Of a DNA stretch of 64,000 nucleotides, positions 8,417 to 16,267 are shown piece after piece. The stretch is from NCBI RefSeq assembly GCF_029143285.1, contig NZ_JAPDSH010000002.1, forward strand, positions 248,001 to 312,000, read 5' to 3'. The position numbers were made by a program, and so were the translations under genes. A model generated the notes under the pieces. It saw only the letters and a program-made list of their open reading frames with translations. It searched no databases and had not been told where the DNA came from. The stretch comes from Vagococcus proximus (lineage in GTDB: Bacteria > Bacillota > Bacilli > Lactobacillales > Vagococcaceae). Position 1 is the first letter of the stretch. Every line of letters begins with the position of its first letter.

Positions 8417-9364
8417 ATGGGAGACAGGATAGAATTCCCGAAAAATTTTGAAGGTTACATGAAAATGGCGCAAGACGCTGAGGCTACAGGGGAAAATGAA
8501 GAGGCCCTTACGTTGTATGAAGAGGCTTATGATTTACAGCCTGATTTTTTAGCCAATACTAAAATTGTAAAACTATTGATGGCTGAAGGGAAATTCCAAG
8601 AGGCTTTAGGTGTATGTGAAGAGATGTTACAAGGCTACTTCGAAGAGGAAGAGTTATTTATGACCTATATCCAATTGTTACTTGGAAATCAAGAATTCAT
8701 TAAAAGTCGTAAAATGATCAAGAAAAATCGTTCTCGTATAAAAAATGAAGAAGAGCTACTAAGGTTAGTGGATACAAGTGAAGAACAATATGCTATGTTC
8801 AATCCTGAAAAGATAAAAGCTTATAAGGCAGAAGGACGAGAGATAAAAGTCCAACCGTTTTACCAGCAAATGGGTACATTAAAGTTATTGGAGAAGCTGC
8901 CTAAAAATGATTATATTGATGTCGTTAAAGAGTTATTGGTTAATGACGAGCTTCCGTTATTGCTCAGACAATCTCTTTTAGAATCGGTTGTTGCAATTTG
9001 TATATCAGAAGAATACGAGATTATTAACATTTATGGAGAACGTTGTGTAGTGGCTATTAGTGAGATACCATCACCAGGTGAGCAACGTACTTATTTAGAA
9101 GCTAAGGAAGTTCTTGAGAAGAAACTCGAAGAATATGAAGATGTCTTCCAGACCCAAATGTTAGAAGAGTTGAGAGTAAATTTTAGTGTGATGTATCCTT
9201 TTGCAGATACATGGTTAACTGACGTTTCCCTTTGGGTTAAACAGTTACTTTCTAATTATTTAGAAGTAGAATTTACTGAAGAAGAGCAAAACAGCGAGGC
9301 CTTTGATAAAAATAAAGAGTTGCTTGAGTTGATTCAAAAAGAATTAGTAAAAATCATGCAATAA
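8417..9364 (+). CDS. TPR-repeat-like hypothetical protein
   Basis: This is a soluble, acidic 315-residue protein with helix-turn-helix repeats of TPR type at the N-terminus: MKMAQDAEATGENEEALTLY, then a second repeat from about residue 45 with the EGKFQEALGVCEEML pattern. The rest is helical without a recognised domain. It starts 23 nt after the RDD gene with an AAGGATG site, so it is probably the third gene of the sppA operon. A scaffold or assembly role is possible, but no specific function is visible. No terminator with a T-run follows directly. Confidence 0.75.
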   Translation: MGDRIEFPKNFEGYMKMAQDAEATGENEEALTLYEEAYDLQPDFLANTKIVKLLMAEGKFQEALGVCEEMLQGYFEEEELFMTYIQLLLGNQEFIKSRKMIKKNRSRIKNEEELLRLVDTSEEQYAMFNPEKIKAYKAEGREIKVQPFYQQMGTLKLLEKLPKNDYIDVVKELLVNDELPLLLRQSLLESVVAICISEEYEIINIYGERCVVAISEIPSPGEQRTYLEAKEVLEKKLEEYEDVFQTQMLEELRVNFSVMYPFADTWLTDVSLWVKQLLSNYLEVEFTEEEQNSEAFDKNKELLELIQKELVKIMQ

Positions 9365-9368
9365 CCCC

Positions 9369-9397
9369 TTGTTTTTAGGGAGTATTTGTTGTAATAT
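9369..9397 (+). promoter_or_regulatory. Predicted tig promoter
   Basis: TTGTTT at 9369-9374 is separated by exactly 17 bp from TAATAT at 9392-9397. This would start the transcript near 9404, immediately before the perfect hairpin at 9408-9437. Confidence 0.55.
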
Positions 9398-9407
9398 TGT
9401 TTACTTT

Positions 9408-9437
9408 TACCCCACAATAGTGTACTATTGTGGGGTA
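9408..9437 (+). promoter_or_regulatory. Perfect 13-bp stem-loop at the predicted 5' end of the tig mRNA
   Basis: Arms 9408-9420 and 9425-9437 are perfectly complementary (TACCCCACAATAG on the left), with loop TGTA. No T-run follows on either strand, so it is not a standard terminator. It may be a 5' mRNA stabiliser, an operator, or a processing site. Confidence 0.7.
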
Positions 9438-9488
9438 TGCAATTGATAGAATTGTGAATAAGAAAAAATTTCTGGAGGGTAATATAAT

Positions 9489-10769
9489 ATGACTGCCAAG
9501 TTTGAAAAGAAAGGCACCAACGATGGTGTATTAACATTTGAAATCGAAAAAGAATTAGTAGCACAAGAATTAACTAACACATTTAATAAAGTTAAGAAAA
9601 ACATCTCAGCGCCAGGTTTCCGTAAAGGTAAAATCTCTCGCCAAATGTTTAACAAAATGTATGGTGAAGCATCATTATACGAAGATACATTAAATGCTTT
9701 ATTACCAGCAGCTTACGAAAAAGCTATCGCTGAAGCAGGTGTTGAACCAGTTGTTCAACCACAAATTAACATCGAAAAAATGGAAGCTGACTCTAACTGG
9801 GTTATCTCAGCTGTTGTAACTATGAAACCTGAAGTTAAATTAGGTGAGTACAAAAACTTAACAGTTGAAAAACAAAATACTGAAGTAACTGACGCTGAAG
9901 TTGACGAAGCTATTGCTACTAAACAAGCTGGTTTAGCTGAATTAGTTTTAAAAGAAACTGCAGCAGCTAATGGCGATACTGTTGTTATCGACTACAAAGG
10001 TATGAAAGACGGCGTTGCATTTGACGGCGGATCTGCTGAAAACTACTCATTAGAGTTAGGTTCATCATCATTCATCCCAGGTTTCGAAGAACAATTAGTT
10101 GGCGCTAAAGCTGGCGAATCAGTAGAAGTTAAAGTAACTTTCCCTGAAGAATATCATTCAGCTGATTTAGCTGGAGCAGAAGCTATCTTTGAAGTTACTG
10201 TTCATGAAGTTAAATCAAAAGAATTACCAAAATTAGATGACGAATTTGCTAAAGATGTTGATGATTCTGTTGAAACATTAGCTGACTTAAAAGCTAAAAT
10301 CCGTACTGATTTAGAAGTAAGTAAATTAAATGCTGCTAAAGAAGCTGTTCAAGAATTAGCTATTCAACAAGCTGTTGACAATGCTGAAATCGTTGACCTA
10401 CCAGGTGAAATGGTTCACGCTGAAGTACACCGCGCTATGGAAGAATTCTTAAACAACATGCAACGTCAAGGAATCCAACCAGAAATGTACTACCAATTAA
10501 CTGGTACTACTGAAGCTGACTTACATAAACAATTTGAAGGTGAAGCTGAAGTTCGTGTTAAAACTAACTTAGTTATCGAAGCAATCGCTGCTGCTGAAAA
10601 ATTTGAAGCTAACGACGAAGATCTTGCTAAAGAAATTTCAACATTAGCTGAAACTTATGCAATGGAAGAAGATGCTGTTCGTAAAGTTTTATCAGACGAC
10701 ATGTTAAAACATGATATCGTATTGAAAAAAGCTTTAGACGTAATCACTGATACTGCTAAAGAAGCTTAA
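9489..10769 (+). CDS. tig: Trigger factor (ribosome-associated peptidyl-prolyl isomerase chaperone)
   Basis: Trigger factor binds near the ribosomal exit tunnel and shields nascent chains. The 426-residue product shows the ribosome-binding tail with the signature GFRKGKISR (near residue 43), then the FKBP-type PPIase domain (about 155-245, with DYKGMKDGVAFDGG and FIPGFEEQL), then the helical C-terminal chaperone domain. GGAGGG precedes the ATG. Codon use is strongly biased, as expected for an abundant protein. It is separated from clpX by its own terminator. Confidence 0.97.
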   Translation: MTAKFEKKGTNDGVLTFEIEKELVAQELTNTFNKVKKNISAPGFRKGKISRQMFNKMYGEASLYEDTLNALLPAAYEKAIAEAGVEPVVQPQINIEKMEADSNWVISAVVTMKPEVKLGEYKNLTVEKQNTEVTDAEVDEAIATKQAGLAELVLKETAAANGDTVVIDYKGMKDGVAFDGGSAENYSLELGSSSFIPGFEEQLVGAKAGESVEVKVTFPEEYHSADLAGAEAIFEVTVHEVKSKELPKLDDEFAKDVDDSVETLADLKAKIRTDLEVSKLNAAKEAVQELAIQQAVDNAEIVDLPGEMVHAEVHRAMEEFLNNMQRQGIQPEMYYQLTGTTEADLHKQFEGEAEVRVKTNLVIEAIAAAEKFEANDEDLAKEISTLAETYAMEEDAVRKVLSDDMLKHDIVLKKALDVITDTAKEA

Positions 10770-10783
10770 TAATCAAAACTAGT

Positions 10784-10815
10784 AAGAGCGAAGGTATCCC
10801 CTTTGCTCTTTTTTA
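10784..10815 (+). terminator. Terminator of tig
   Basis: AAGAGCGAAGG (10784-10794) pairs with CCTTTGCTCTT (10800-10810), with one G-T pair, followed by T-rich sequence. Confidence 0.9.
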
Positions 10816-10825
10816 TCTTAAATAG

Positions 10826-10862
10826 CATAAAACTAAAAGTATTTTTAGTTTTATGTTAAAAT
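10826..10862 (+). promoter_or_regulatory. Long dyad and extended -10 upstream of clpX
   Basis: CATAAAACTAAAA (10826-10838) pairs perfectly with 10843-10855 around loop GTAT. The right arm ends in the TG of an extended -10 (TG-T-TAAAAT, 10854-10862). The dyad therefore covers the promoter core and may be a repressor operator. Confidence 0.5.
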
Positions 10863-10873
10863 TAATCAAATGG

Positions 10874-10898
10874 AAATAGCGCTAAAATAATGCTATTT
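10874..10898 (+). repeat. Second inverted repeat in the clpX leader
   Basis: AAATAGC (10874-10880) pairs with GCTATTT (10892-10898), ending about 12 nt before the ribosome binding site. It might affect translation. Confidence 0.35.
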
Positions 10899-10920
10899 TC
10901 TGATAGGTAGGAGGGTAACA

Positions 10921-12156
10921 ATGTACGATAATACAGACGAAGCAGGAACTGTTAGATGTTCATTTTGTGGTAAAAATCAAGATGAAGTGAAAAAAGTTGT
11001 AGCAGGCCCTGGCATTTATATTTGTAATGAATGTATTGACTTGTGTAAAGAAATCATTGATGAAGAGTTTCGTGAAGAGTCTATTCCAGAAGAATTAGAT
11101 GTGCTTAAACCTAATGAAATTGTGAATGCATTAAATGATTATGTAGTTGGTCAAGATAGAGCTAAAAAAACATTATCAGTTGCGGTATACAATCACTATA
11201 AGCGTGTAAGTAATGAAGAAGTATCCGAAGATGGTGTAGAGCTTCAAAAGAGTAACATCTGTTTGATTGGACCGACTGGTTCAGGTAAAACATTCCTAGC
11301 TCAAACATTAGCGCGTACTTTAAATGTACCGTTTGCGATTGCTGATGCAACGAGCCTGACAGAAGCAGGATATGTTGGAGAAGATGTTGAAAATATCTTA
11401 CTTAAACTATTACAATCAGCTGACTTTAATGTTGAACGTGCTCAAAAAGGTATCATTTATATCGATGAAATTGATAAGATTGCTCGTAAGGGTGAGAATG
11501 TTTCGATTACTCGAGATGTATCTGGTGAAGGAGTGCAACAGGCTTTACTTAAGATACTTGAAGGAACAGTTGCTAGCGTACCACCTCAAGGAGGACGTAA
11601 GCACCCTCAACAAGAGCTGATTCAAATTGATACGACTAATATTCTATTCATTGTAGGCGGCGCGTTTGATGGCATTGAAACAATCGTTAAAGAACGTTTA
11701 GGTGAAAAAGTGATTGGTTTTGGAACAAGTAATACTAAGCTTGATGAAGAAGAAAGTATTATGCAAGCTATTATTCCAGAAGACTTATTGAAATTTGGGC
11801 TTATTCCAGAATTTATTGGTCGTTTACCTGTCATGACAGCTTTAGAGAAATTAACAGTTGCAGACTTAGTACGTATCTTAACGGAGCCTAAAAATGCTCT
11901 AGTTAAACAATATAAAAAATTATTGTCATTAGATGAGACTGAGTTAGAATTCAAACCTGAAGCATTAGAATTAATTGCGAAACAAGCAATTGAACGTAAT
12001 ACAGGAGCTCGTGGTTTACGCTCGATTATTGAGCATATTATGCTTGATATTATGTATGAAATTCCGATGCGTGATGATATTGAAAAAGTCATTATTACAG
12101 AACATACGGTTGAAACAGGAGAAAATCCTGAATTGATCTTAAAAGATAAAAAATAA
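10921..12156 (+). CDS. clpX: ATP-dependent Clp protease ATP-binding subunit ClpX
   Basis: This AAA+ unfoldase feeds substrates to the ClpP peptidase. The N-terminal zinc-binding domain has Cys13, Cys16, Cys35 and Cys38. Walker A GPTGSGKT lies near residue 117, Walker B IDEIDK near 182, followed by the sensor and C-terminal D2 small domain. The IGF loop for ClpP contact is visible as IGFG near residue 267. The length of 411 is typical. GTAGGAGGG precedes the ATG. It has its own promoter region with a long dyad, and its own terminator. Confidence 0.97.
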   Translation: MYDNTDEAGTVRCSFCGKNQDEVKKVVAGPGIYICNECIDLCKEIIDEEFREESIPEELDVLKPNEIVNALNDYVVGQDRAKKTLSVAVYNHYKRVSNEEVSEDGVELQKSNICLIGPTGSGKTFLAQTLARTLNVPFAIADATSLTEAGYVGEDVENILLKLLQSADFNVERAQKGIIYIDEIDKIARKGENVSITRDVSGEGVQQALLKILEGTVASVPPQGGRKHPQQELIQIDTTNILFIVGGAFDGIETIVKERLGEKVIGFGTSNTKLDEEESIMQAIIPEDLLKFGLIPEFIGRLPVMTALEKLTVADLVRILTEPKNALVKQYKKLLSLDETELEFKPEALELIAKQAIERNTGARGLRSIIEHIMLDIMYEIPMRDDIEKVIITEHTVETGENPELILKDKK

Positions 12157-12186
12157 ACAGAGAGCGTGCTCTCTGTTTTTTTTTAT
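12156..12186 (+). terminator. Terminator of clpX
   Basis: AACAGAGAGC pairs with GCTCTCTGTT around a 2-nt gap, followed by a long T-run. It starts at the last base of the stop codon. Confidence 0.9.
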
Positions 12187-12218
12187 TTATCACATCAGTA
12201 GTGTGAGCGTTATAAGTA

Positions 12219-12227
12219 TGCTAAAAT
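12219..12227 (+). promoter_or_regulatory. Extended -10 promoter for engB
   Basis: TG-C-TAAAAT lies about 70 nt before the engB start; the -35 is weak. Confidence 0.45.
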
Positions 12228-12297
12228 AGATAAAGATTTAGAAAAGGAACCTGTTCAAGAGAAGTTTTGTAAAGAATGGGTCACAAGGAGTGTCAAA

Positions 12298-12888
12298 ATG
12301 AAAGTACATAATGCAGATATCGTAATCAGTGCGGTTGCACCAAAACAATACCCGGAAGTAGATATCCCGGAAATCGCTTTAGCGGGCCGTTCGAATGTTG
12401 GGAAATCTTCTTTTATTAATACGTTGATTAACAGAAAAAATTTAGCGAGAACATCTAGTAAGCCCGGAAAAACACAGACATTGAACTTCTATATTATTGA
12501 AGATAAGTTTCATTTTGTGGATGTTCCAGGATATGGTTATGCTAAAGTCTCAAAAACCGAACGTGCTAAATGGGGTGCAATGATCGAAACATACCTTACG
12601 CAAAGAGATCAACTCCAAGCAGTAATTTGTTTAGTGGACATCCGTCATAAGCCTAGTGTTGAGGATGTGCAAATGTATCAGTTTTTAAAATTCTATGATA
12701 TCCCAGCTATTGTTGTTGCAACGAAAGCAGATAAAGTACCAAAAGGTAAGTGGAATAAGCATGAGTCTATTGTCAAAAAAGCGTTAGATTTTGATAATAA
12801 CGATGACTTTATTTTGTTCTCATCTGAGACAAAAAAAGGTAAGGAAGAAGCTTGGGAAGTTATTGAAAAGTATTTAGACTTAGATTAA
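12298..12888 (+). CDS. engB: Ribosome biogenesis GTP-binding protein EngB/YsxC
   Basis: This essential GTPase assists 50S ribosomal subunit assembly. The 196 residues show the G1 motif GRSNVGKS at 30-37, DVPGYGY (G3) near 80, and TKAD (G4) near 142. The family PGKTQ element lies in switch I. It follows clpX as in other Firmicutes but is separated from it by a terminator. A MazG-like gene follows after 26 nt. Confidence 0.96.
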   Translation: MKVHNADIVISAVAPKQYPEVDIPEIALAGRSNVGKSSFINTLINRKNLARTSSKPGKTQTLNFYIIEDKFHFVDVPGYGYAKVSKTERAKWGAMIETYLTQRDQLQAVICLVDIRHKPSVEDVQMYQFLKFYDIPAIVVATKADKVPKGKWNKHESIVKKALDFDNNDDFILFSSETKKGKEEAWEVIEKYLDLD

Positions 12889-12914
12889 TTTTATAAGATA
12901 AGGATGAGTCAGTT

Positions 12915-13217
12915 ATGGAATTTAATGAGTATCAAGGGTTAGCTAATCAATCGTTAGCGGGTGATGAGCAGGTTTTAACTAAGTGTGCATTAGGTCTAGC
13001 TAGTGAAACAGGAGAAGTTTTAGAACTAATTCAGAAATATACATTTGACCATTATGATTTAACTAAAGAGGCTTTGATAAAAGAGATGGGAGATGTTCTA
13101 TGGTACCTTTCTCAAATCTCTGAGTGGGCGGGTATTCCGTTTGAAGAGGTTGCAAAGCAAAATATAACGATGTTAAGAGAAAGATATCCCGAGCGATTTG
13201 AAAAAAAGAGAGATTAG
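12915..13217 (+). CDS. MazG-like nucleotide pyrophosphohydrolase
   Basis: The product is a 100-residue all-alpha NTP pyrophosphatase of the MazG superfamily. The metal-binding pattern is present: SETGEVLELIQ (about residues 31-41) followed by KEMGDVLWYLSQI (about 56-68), which supplies the E..E and E..D ligands. Such single-domain enzymes hydrolyse (d)NTPs to monophosphates, for example as house-cleaning. The substrate is not known. It lies between engB and the O-methyltransferase in a probable operon with short gaps. Confidence 0.82.
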   Translation: MEFNEYQGLANQSLAGDEQVLTKCALGLASETGEVLELIQKYTFDHYDLTKEALIKEMGDVLWYLSQISEWAGIPFEEVAKQNITMLRERYPERFEKKRD

Positions 13218-13236
13218 TATAGGAGTTTGAAAGTAA

Positions 13237-13920
13237 ATGCAAAATAGAATGATGAATATGCCTGTTGTCAAACAAGAGGTTATTGATTTTATGCGTAATG
13301 GTCAAAAACAGCTGACTGGTCCAGTAGGAGATCTTCAAAAAGTAGCTAATGAAAATGGTGTACCCGTTATCCCTCATGAGACAGTTGTGTTTATGCAGTT
13401 TTTATTAGGGCAATTAAAACCTAAAAATATTTTAGAAATTGGGACGGCTATTGGCTTTTCAGCAAGTCTAATGAATGAATTTGTTGGAGATGATGGACAC
13501 GTAACGACAATTGACCGTTTCGATGTGATGATTGAAAAGGCAAAAGCTAATTTTGAAAAACAAGGAATTACAGATAAAGTAACGTTACTTGAAGGTCAAG
13601 CTGCAGATATTTTACCAACTTTAGAAGGGCCGTATGACTTCATTTTTATGGATAGTGCCAAATCAAAATATATCGAATTTTTACCAGATTGTTTACGTGT
13701 TTTAAAAACAGGCGGTGTTATTATGATTGATGATGTTCTTCAAGGGGGGACAATCTTCCAACCTATTGAAGAAATTCATAGAAGTCAACGTGCGATACAT
13801 CGTAAATTAAATGAGTTGTTTGACAGGGTAATGGCATCACCGGACTTAACTGCAAGTCTAGTACCATTAGGCGATGGTGTCTTATTAATTACGAAAAATA
13901 ACGAAAAGGTTTCCTTATAA
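13237..13920 (+). CDS. Class I SAM-dependent O-methyltransferase (YrrM/TrmR-like)
   Basis: The fold is that of the caffeoyl-CoA/catechol O-methyltransferase family. SAM motif I is visible as ILEIGTAIGFSASLM near residue 66, and the metal-binding MDSAKSKY near 138, with IDDVLQGG near 165. In B. subtilis the family member YrrM (TrmR) methylates 5-hydroxyuridine at tRNA position 34, and length (227) and family suggest the same role, but a catechol-type substrate cannot be excluded. The terminator stem begins inside the last codons. Confidence 0.8.
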   Translation: MQNRMMNMPVVKQEVIDFMRNGQKQLTGPVGDLQKVANENGVPVIPHETVVFMQFLLGQLKPKNILEIGTAIGFSASLMNEFVGDDGHVTTIDRFDVMIEKAKANFEKQGITDKVTLLEGQAADILPTLEGPYDFIFMDSAKSKYIEFLPDCLRVLKTGGVIMIDDVLQGGTIFQPIEEIHRSQRAIHRKLNELFDRVMASPDLTASLVPLGDGVLLITKNNEKVSL

Positions 13921-13937
13921 TAGGAAACCTTTTTTTT
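13904..13937 (+). terminator. Terminator overlapping the end of the O-methyltransferase gene
   Basis: AAAAGGTTTCCT (13904-13915) pairs with AGGAAACCTTTT (13922-13933) and continues into a T-run. The left arm encodes the last residues and the stop lies in the loop. Confidence 0.9.
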
Positions 13938-14005
13938 GTAAATGTGAGTGTTTAATGATTATATGAATAAGTTGTGAAACTTACTTGAAACAACAGTGAG
14001 TTGTA

Positions 14006-14052
14006 TTGAGAAGTACTAGATATTGTTATATTATGAACAAGTAATATAACAA
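14006..14052 (+). promoter_or_regulatory. Promoter with overlapping operator-like dyad upstream of the small secreted protein
   Basis: TTGAGA (14006-14011), a 17-bp spacer and TATTAT (14029-14034) form a good promoter. A perfect 11-bp inverted repeat (TTGTTATATTA at 14023-14033, mirrored at 14042-14052, 8-nt spacer) covers the -10 and the start region, as a repressor operator would. Confidence 0.55.
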
Positions 14053-14071
14053 GCTAAAAGGAGTTGTCTTT

Positions 14072-14341
14072 ATGAAAAAAATTCTTATTGTAGGTACAAC
14101 GGTAGTATTGGGATTAGCTGCATTTGGCGCGATGAGTTCGGCTAGTAGTTTTGATTCGGAAAATTCAAATATGACTAGTATGAGTGACCATCACCAAGAT
14201 AGAAATCGTAATGGAATGACAGGAGATGAGTTTCTTCTTAATAAAGAGAAGAGATCATCTGGAGGTAAAAGAATGATGGATAGTAATAATCATAATGATA
14301 ATCACATGAAAAATAATAGAAGAGGCTATTGCCATAGATAA
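14072..14341 (+). CDS. Small secreted Met/His/Asn-rich protein (unknown)
   Basis: This 89-residue product has an N-terminal signal peptide (MKKILIVGTTVVLGLAAFGA) with a plausible cleavage site around SSA-SS near residue 25. The mature part is highly polar, rich in Asn, Asp, Met, His and Arg, with clusters such as MSDHHQD and NNHNDNHMKNN and one Cys near the C-terminus (GYCHR). I recognise no family. The composition would suit metal binding, but this is a guess. An AAAGGAG ribosome binding site, promoter and terminator show that it is a real, single-gene unit. Confidence 0.72.
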   Translation: MKKILIVGTTVVLGLAAFGAMSSASSFDSENSNMTSMSDHHQDRNRNGMTGDEFLLNKEKRSSGGKRMMDSNNHNDNHMKNNRRGYCHR

Positions 14342-14368
14342 GACGTTTCATTACGTCTTATCTTTTTT
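14336..14368 (+). terminator. Terminator of the small secreted protein gene
   Basis: AGATAAGACGT (14336-14346) pairs perfectly with ACGTCTTATCT (14353-14363), followed by T-run. It contains the stop codon. Confidence 0.9.
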
Positions 14369-14387
14369 TATTGATTATGATTACAAA

Positions 14388-14423
14388 AAAAGAGTAAGTA
14401 ATCTTAAGATTACTTACTCTTTT
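14388..14423 (-). terminator. Perfect 36-bp palindrome, terminator of tRNA-Arg
   Basis: A perfect palindrome is centred at 14405/14406 (inner core AAGTAATCTTAAGATTACTT). On the minus strand it follows the tRNA by about 9 nt and runs into at least seven T. Confidence 0.85.
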
Positions 14424-14431
14424 AAACGTTA

Positions 14432-14505
14432 TGTCACAGGAGGGATTCGAACCCCCGACCGTCCGCTTAGAAGGCGGATGCTCTATCCGGCTGAGCTACT
14501 ATGAC
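14432..14505 (-). tRNA. tRNA-Arg (anticodon TCT)
   Basis: Read on the minus strand, the cloverleaf is complete: acceptor stem GTCATAG with CTGTGAC, D arm with GCTCAG, anticodon loop CTTCTAA giving TCT (reads AGA), and T arm with GGTTCGAATCC. Discriminator base A lies at 14432. The CCA end is not encoded. It is a lone tRNA gene between two protein genes on the opposite strand, with its own promoter and terminator. Confidence 0.96.
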
Positions 14506-14525
14506 GTTTTTTACCGAACAAACTT

Positions 14526-14554
14526 ATTATATAAGTATATGGTGTATAAGTCAA
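14526..14554 (-). promoter_or_regulatory. Promoter of tRNA-Arg
   Basis: On the minus strand TTGACT (14549-14554) is followed by a 17-bp spacer and a consensus TATAAT (14526-14531), placing the start about 15 nt before the tRNA. The rest of the gap up to 14773 is AT-rich and holds only the TetR gene promoter and a short TA repeat. Confidence 0.85.
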
Positions 14555-14657
14555 TAGCTTGAATGAAAAAAGTTGCTTTTATCCACTAGTTAGAGTTAGT
14601 ATGTTTTTTATTCTAAAAAATTAGGGTTAATAGGCAAATTTTAGATAAATAGTAGTC

Positions 14658-14686
14658 TAGACAAATAAAAAAATTCAAGCTATACT
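14658..14686 (+). promoter_or_regulatory. Promoter of the TetR-family gene
   Basis: TAGACA at 14658-14663, 17-bp spacer, TATACT at 14681-14686, about 85 nt before the start. Confidence 0.55.
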
Positions 14687-14772
14687 GATTTTATTATAAA
14701 AACAAATTATTATACGAACGTTAAATGAAAACGACATATATATATATAAATTGAAAGAAGGAATATAAACTA

Positions 14773-15381
14773 ATGACTAAAATAGACCCTCGTGTACTGA
14801 AGACTAAAAGAAAATTAAAGTCAGCATTTTTTACGCTGATAGCAAATGGAAAGCTTAATAGTATTAACGTAAAAGATTTAACTGAGACAGCTCAAGTAAC
14901 AAGAGGAACTTTTTATCTTCACTTTAAAGATAAAGAAACATTTGTTAAAGCTATGATGACAGAATTAGTTAATGAATTCTTCGAACGTTCAATTATTGAA
15001 CGAGAGTTACCAGACGGTAGTATTCAACCCCGTTTATTTTTAACTAATGTATTCGAGTATGTGGATGAGCGACCTGATTTCTTTACAGTATTACTCAAGG
15101 AAGATGATGCGGCTGAATATCAAAGAATGTTAAGTGATAAATTACATAGCTATATAGAAGTCTACAATGAAAAGACTAATCAAAAAACAGAGCATAATAT
15201 TCCGAAGCAGTTACTAATGAATTTTATGATTTATGGTGTATTAGGATACATCGATCAATGGTTGAGAGATGGAAAAATATATGCGACACATTACATGGCT
15301 GATAATTTACAAAAATTATTAGATTCAGCTGTTATTAGAGAAGCAGATTTAACGGGTTTCTTTGTCACGACTGAAGTGTAA
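14773..15381 (+). CDS. TetR/AcrR family transcriptional regulator
   Basis: The N-terminal helix-turn-helix covers about residues 10-55, with the typical recognition helix VTRGTFYLHFKDKETFVKAM. The C-terminal ligand-binding half has no recognised signature. The length of 202 is normal. No partner or transporter gene is adjacent: a tRNA gene lies upstream and ribosomal genes downstream, so its target cannot be inferred from context. The leader is AT-rich, with a long 5' region and an AAAGAAGGA ribosome binding site. Confidence 0.88.
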   Translation: MTKIDPRVLKTKRKLKSAFFTLIANGKLNSINVKDLTETAQVTRGTFYLHFKDKETFVKAMMTELVNEFFERSIIERELPDGSIQPRLFLTNVFEYVDERPDFFTVLLKEDDAAEYQRMLSDKLHSYIEVYNEKTNQKTEHNIPKQLLMNFMIYGVLGYIDQWLRDGKIYATHYMADNLQKLLDSAVIREADLTGFFVTTEV

Positions 15382-15426
15382 ACTTTACTACTATAAAATA
15401 AGTATAGGGTTTAGGTCTGAAATGTC

Positions 15427-15455
15427 TTGACTTATATTTTTATATTTGATAAAAT
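15427..15455 (+). promoter_or_regulatory. Promoter of the rplU-prp-rpmA operon
   Basis: TTGACT (15427-15432), 17-bp spacer, TAAAAT (15450-15455): a near-consensus sigma-A promoter ahead of the L21 leader. Confidence 0.85.
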
Positions 15456-15464
15456 GTTAATGTT

Positions 15465-15562
15465 GTAATTGTGGGCACCACAACTACAACCGCACAAAGT
15501 GAGTAATTAAGAATCTTGATCGATCGCTTACGATGGCGAGTCTAAGTTAAAAAATAAGGAGG
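15465..15562 (+). ncRNA. Ribosomal protein L21 leader (autoregulatory 5' UTR)
   Basis: The roughly 100-nt 5' UTR before rplU contains GTTGTAATTGTGGGCACCACAACTAC-type pairing (TTGTGG with CCACAA around GCA) and a later stem in the GATCGATCGCTTACGATGGCGAGTC region (parts only shown). Position and hairpin layout match the known Firmicutes L21 leader, thought to bind a product of the operon. Boundaries are approximate. Confidence 0.65.
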
Positions 15563-15573
15563 TGCTTAACAGC

Positions 15574-15882
15574 ATGTACGCAATTGTTAAAACAGGTGGT
15601 AAGCAAGTAAAAGTAGAAGTAGGTCAAGCAATTTACGTTGAGAAATTAGACGTAGAAGCAGGACAAAAAGTTGTCTTTGATGAAGTTATCTTAGTTGGCG
15701 GAGAAACAACAAAAGTTGGAACTCCTACAGTTAAAGGTGCTACAGTAGAAGGAACTGTTGAAAAACAAGGTAAACAAAAGAAAGTTGTTACTTTCAAATA
15801 CAAACCTAAAAAACACACTCACCGTAAACAAGGTCACCGTCAACCGTATACTAAAGTTGTCATTGACTCAATCAACGCGTAA
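15574..15882 (+). CDS. rplU: 50S ribosomal protein L21
   Basis: The 102-residue protein begins with the family signature [17 protein letters not shown] and ends with the RNA-binding [17 protein letters not shown] tail. GGAGGTG is 9 nt before the ATG at 15574; the in-frame GTG at 15562 lies inside that site and is rejected. It is the first gene of the rplU-prp-rpmA operon. Confidence 0.97.
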   Translation: MYAIVKTGGKQVKVEVGQAIYVEKLDVEAGQKVVFDEVILVGGETTKVGTPTVKGATVEGTVEKQGKQKKVVTFKYKPKKHTHRKQGHRQPYTKVVIDSINA

Positions 15883-15909
15883 GGTTAGCTAACGAAAGAG
15901 GGATTAAGG

Positions 15910-16251
15910 ATGATTGAAGCGACATTTAAGCGACAAGCAACAGGTCAGATTGTTTCATTTGAACTTTCAGGTCATGCTAATAGCGGTCCTTATGGTAGTG
16001 ATATTGTATGTGCGGGTGTTTCGGCATTAGCATTTAATACGATCAATAGTATTGACGCTTTAGCTGGATTTACTCCTATTGTAGAGGTAGATGCAGTGGA
16101 TGAAGGGTATTTATACTTAGAAACGTATGATGATATTACTGACGAACAATCAGCTAAATCGCAACTTTTATTAGAAAGTCTTGTGTTGGGTTTACAAGGG
16201 TTACAAGAAGAATATTCAGACTTTATTAGTCTTAAAACTATTAACAATTAA
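15910..16251 (+). CDS. prp: Ribosomal-processing cysteine protease Prp
   Basis: Prp (YsxB) removes the N-terminal extension of ribosomal protein L27 in Firmicutes, a step needed for ribosome assembly. The catalytic pair is in place: His22 in SGHANSG and Cys34 in [11 protein letters not shown]. The 113-residue length is standard. The gene lies between rplU and rpmA, and the L27 encoded next door carries the matching cleavable extension. Confidence 0.95.
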   Translation: MIEATFKRQATGQIVSFELSGHANSGPYGSDIVCAGVSALAFNTINSIDALAGFTPIVEVDAVDEGYLYLETYDDITDEQSAKSQLLLESLVLGLQGLQEEYSDFISLKTINN

Positions 16252-16267
16252 TAGGAGGTGCAACACT

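Noticed and set aside
11622-12092. 156-residue open frame opposite clpX
   Set aside because: It lies wholly inside the clpX coding sequence, has low-complexity Ser/Ile composition of an antisense shadow, and lacks a ribosome binding site.
14388-14423. 36-bp perfect palindrome as an operator or attachment site
   Set aside because: Its position right after tRNA-Arg on the minus strand and the adjoining T-run make a terminator the simpler reading; no integrase or mobile genes are nearby.
14736-14748. Short alternating TA tract before the TetR gene
   Set aside because: It is a simple repeat in AT-rich leader DNA with no further structure.
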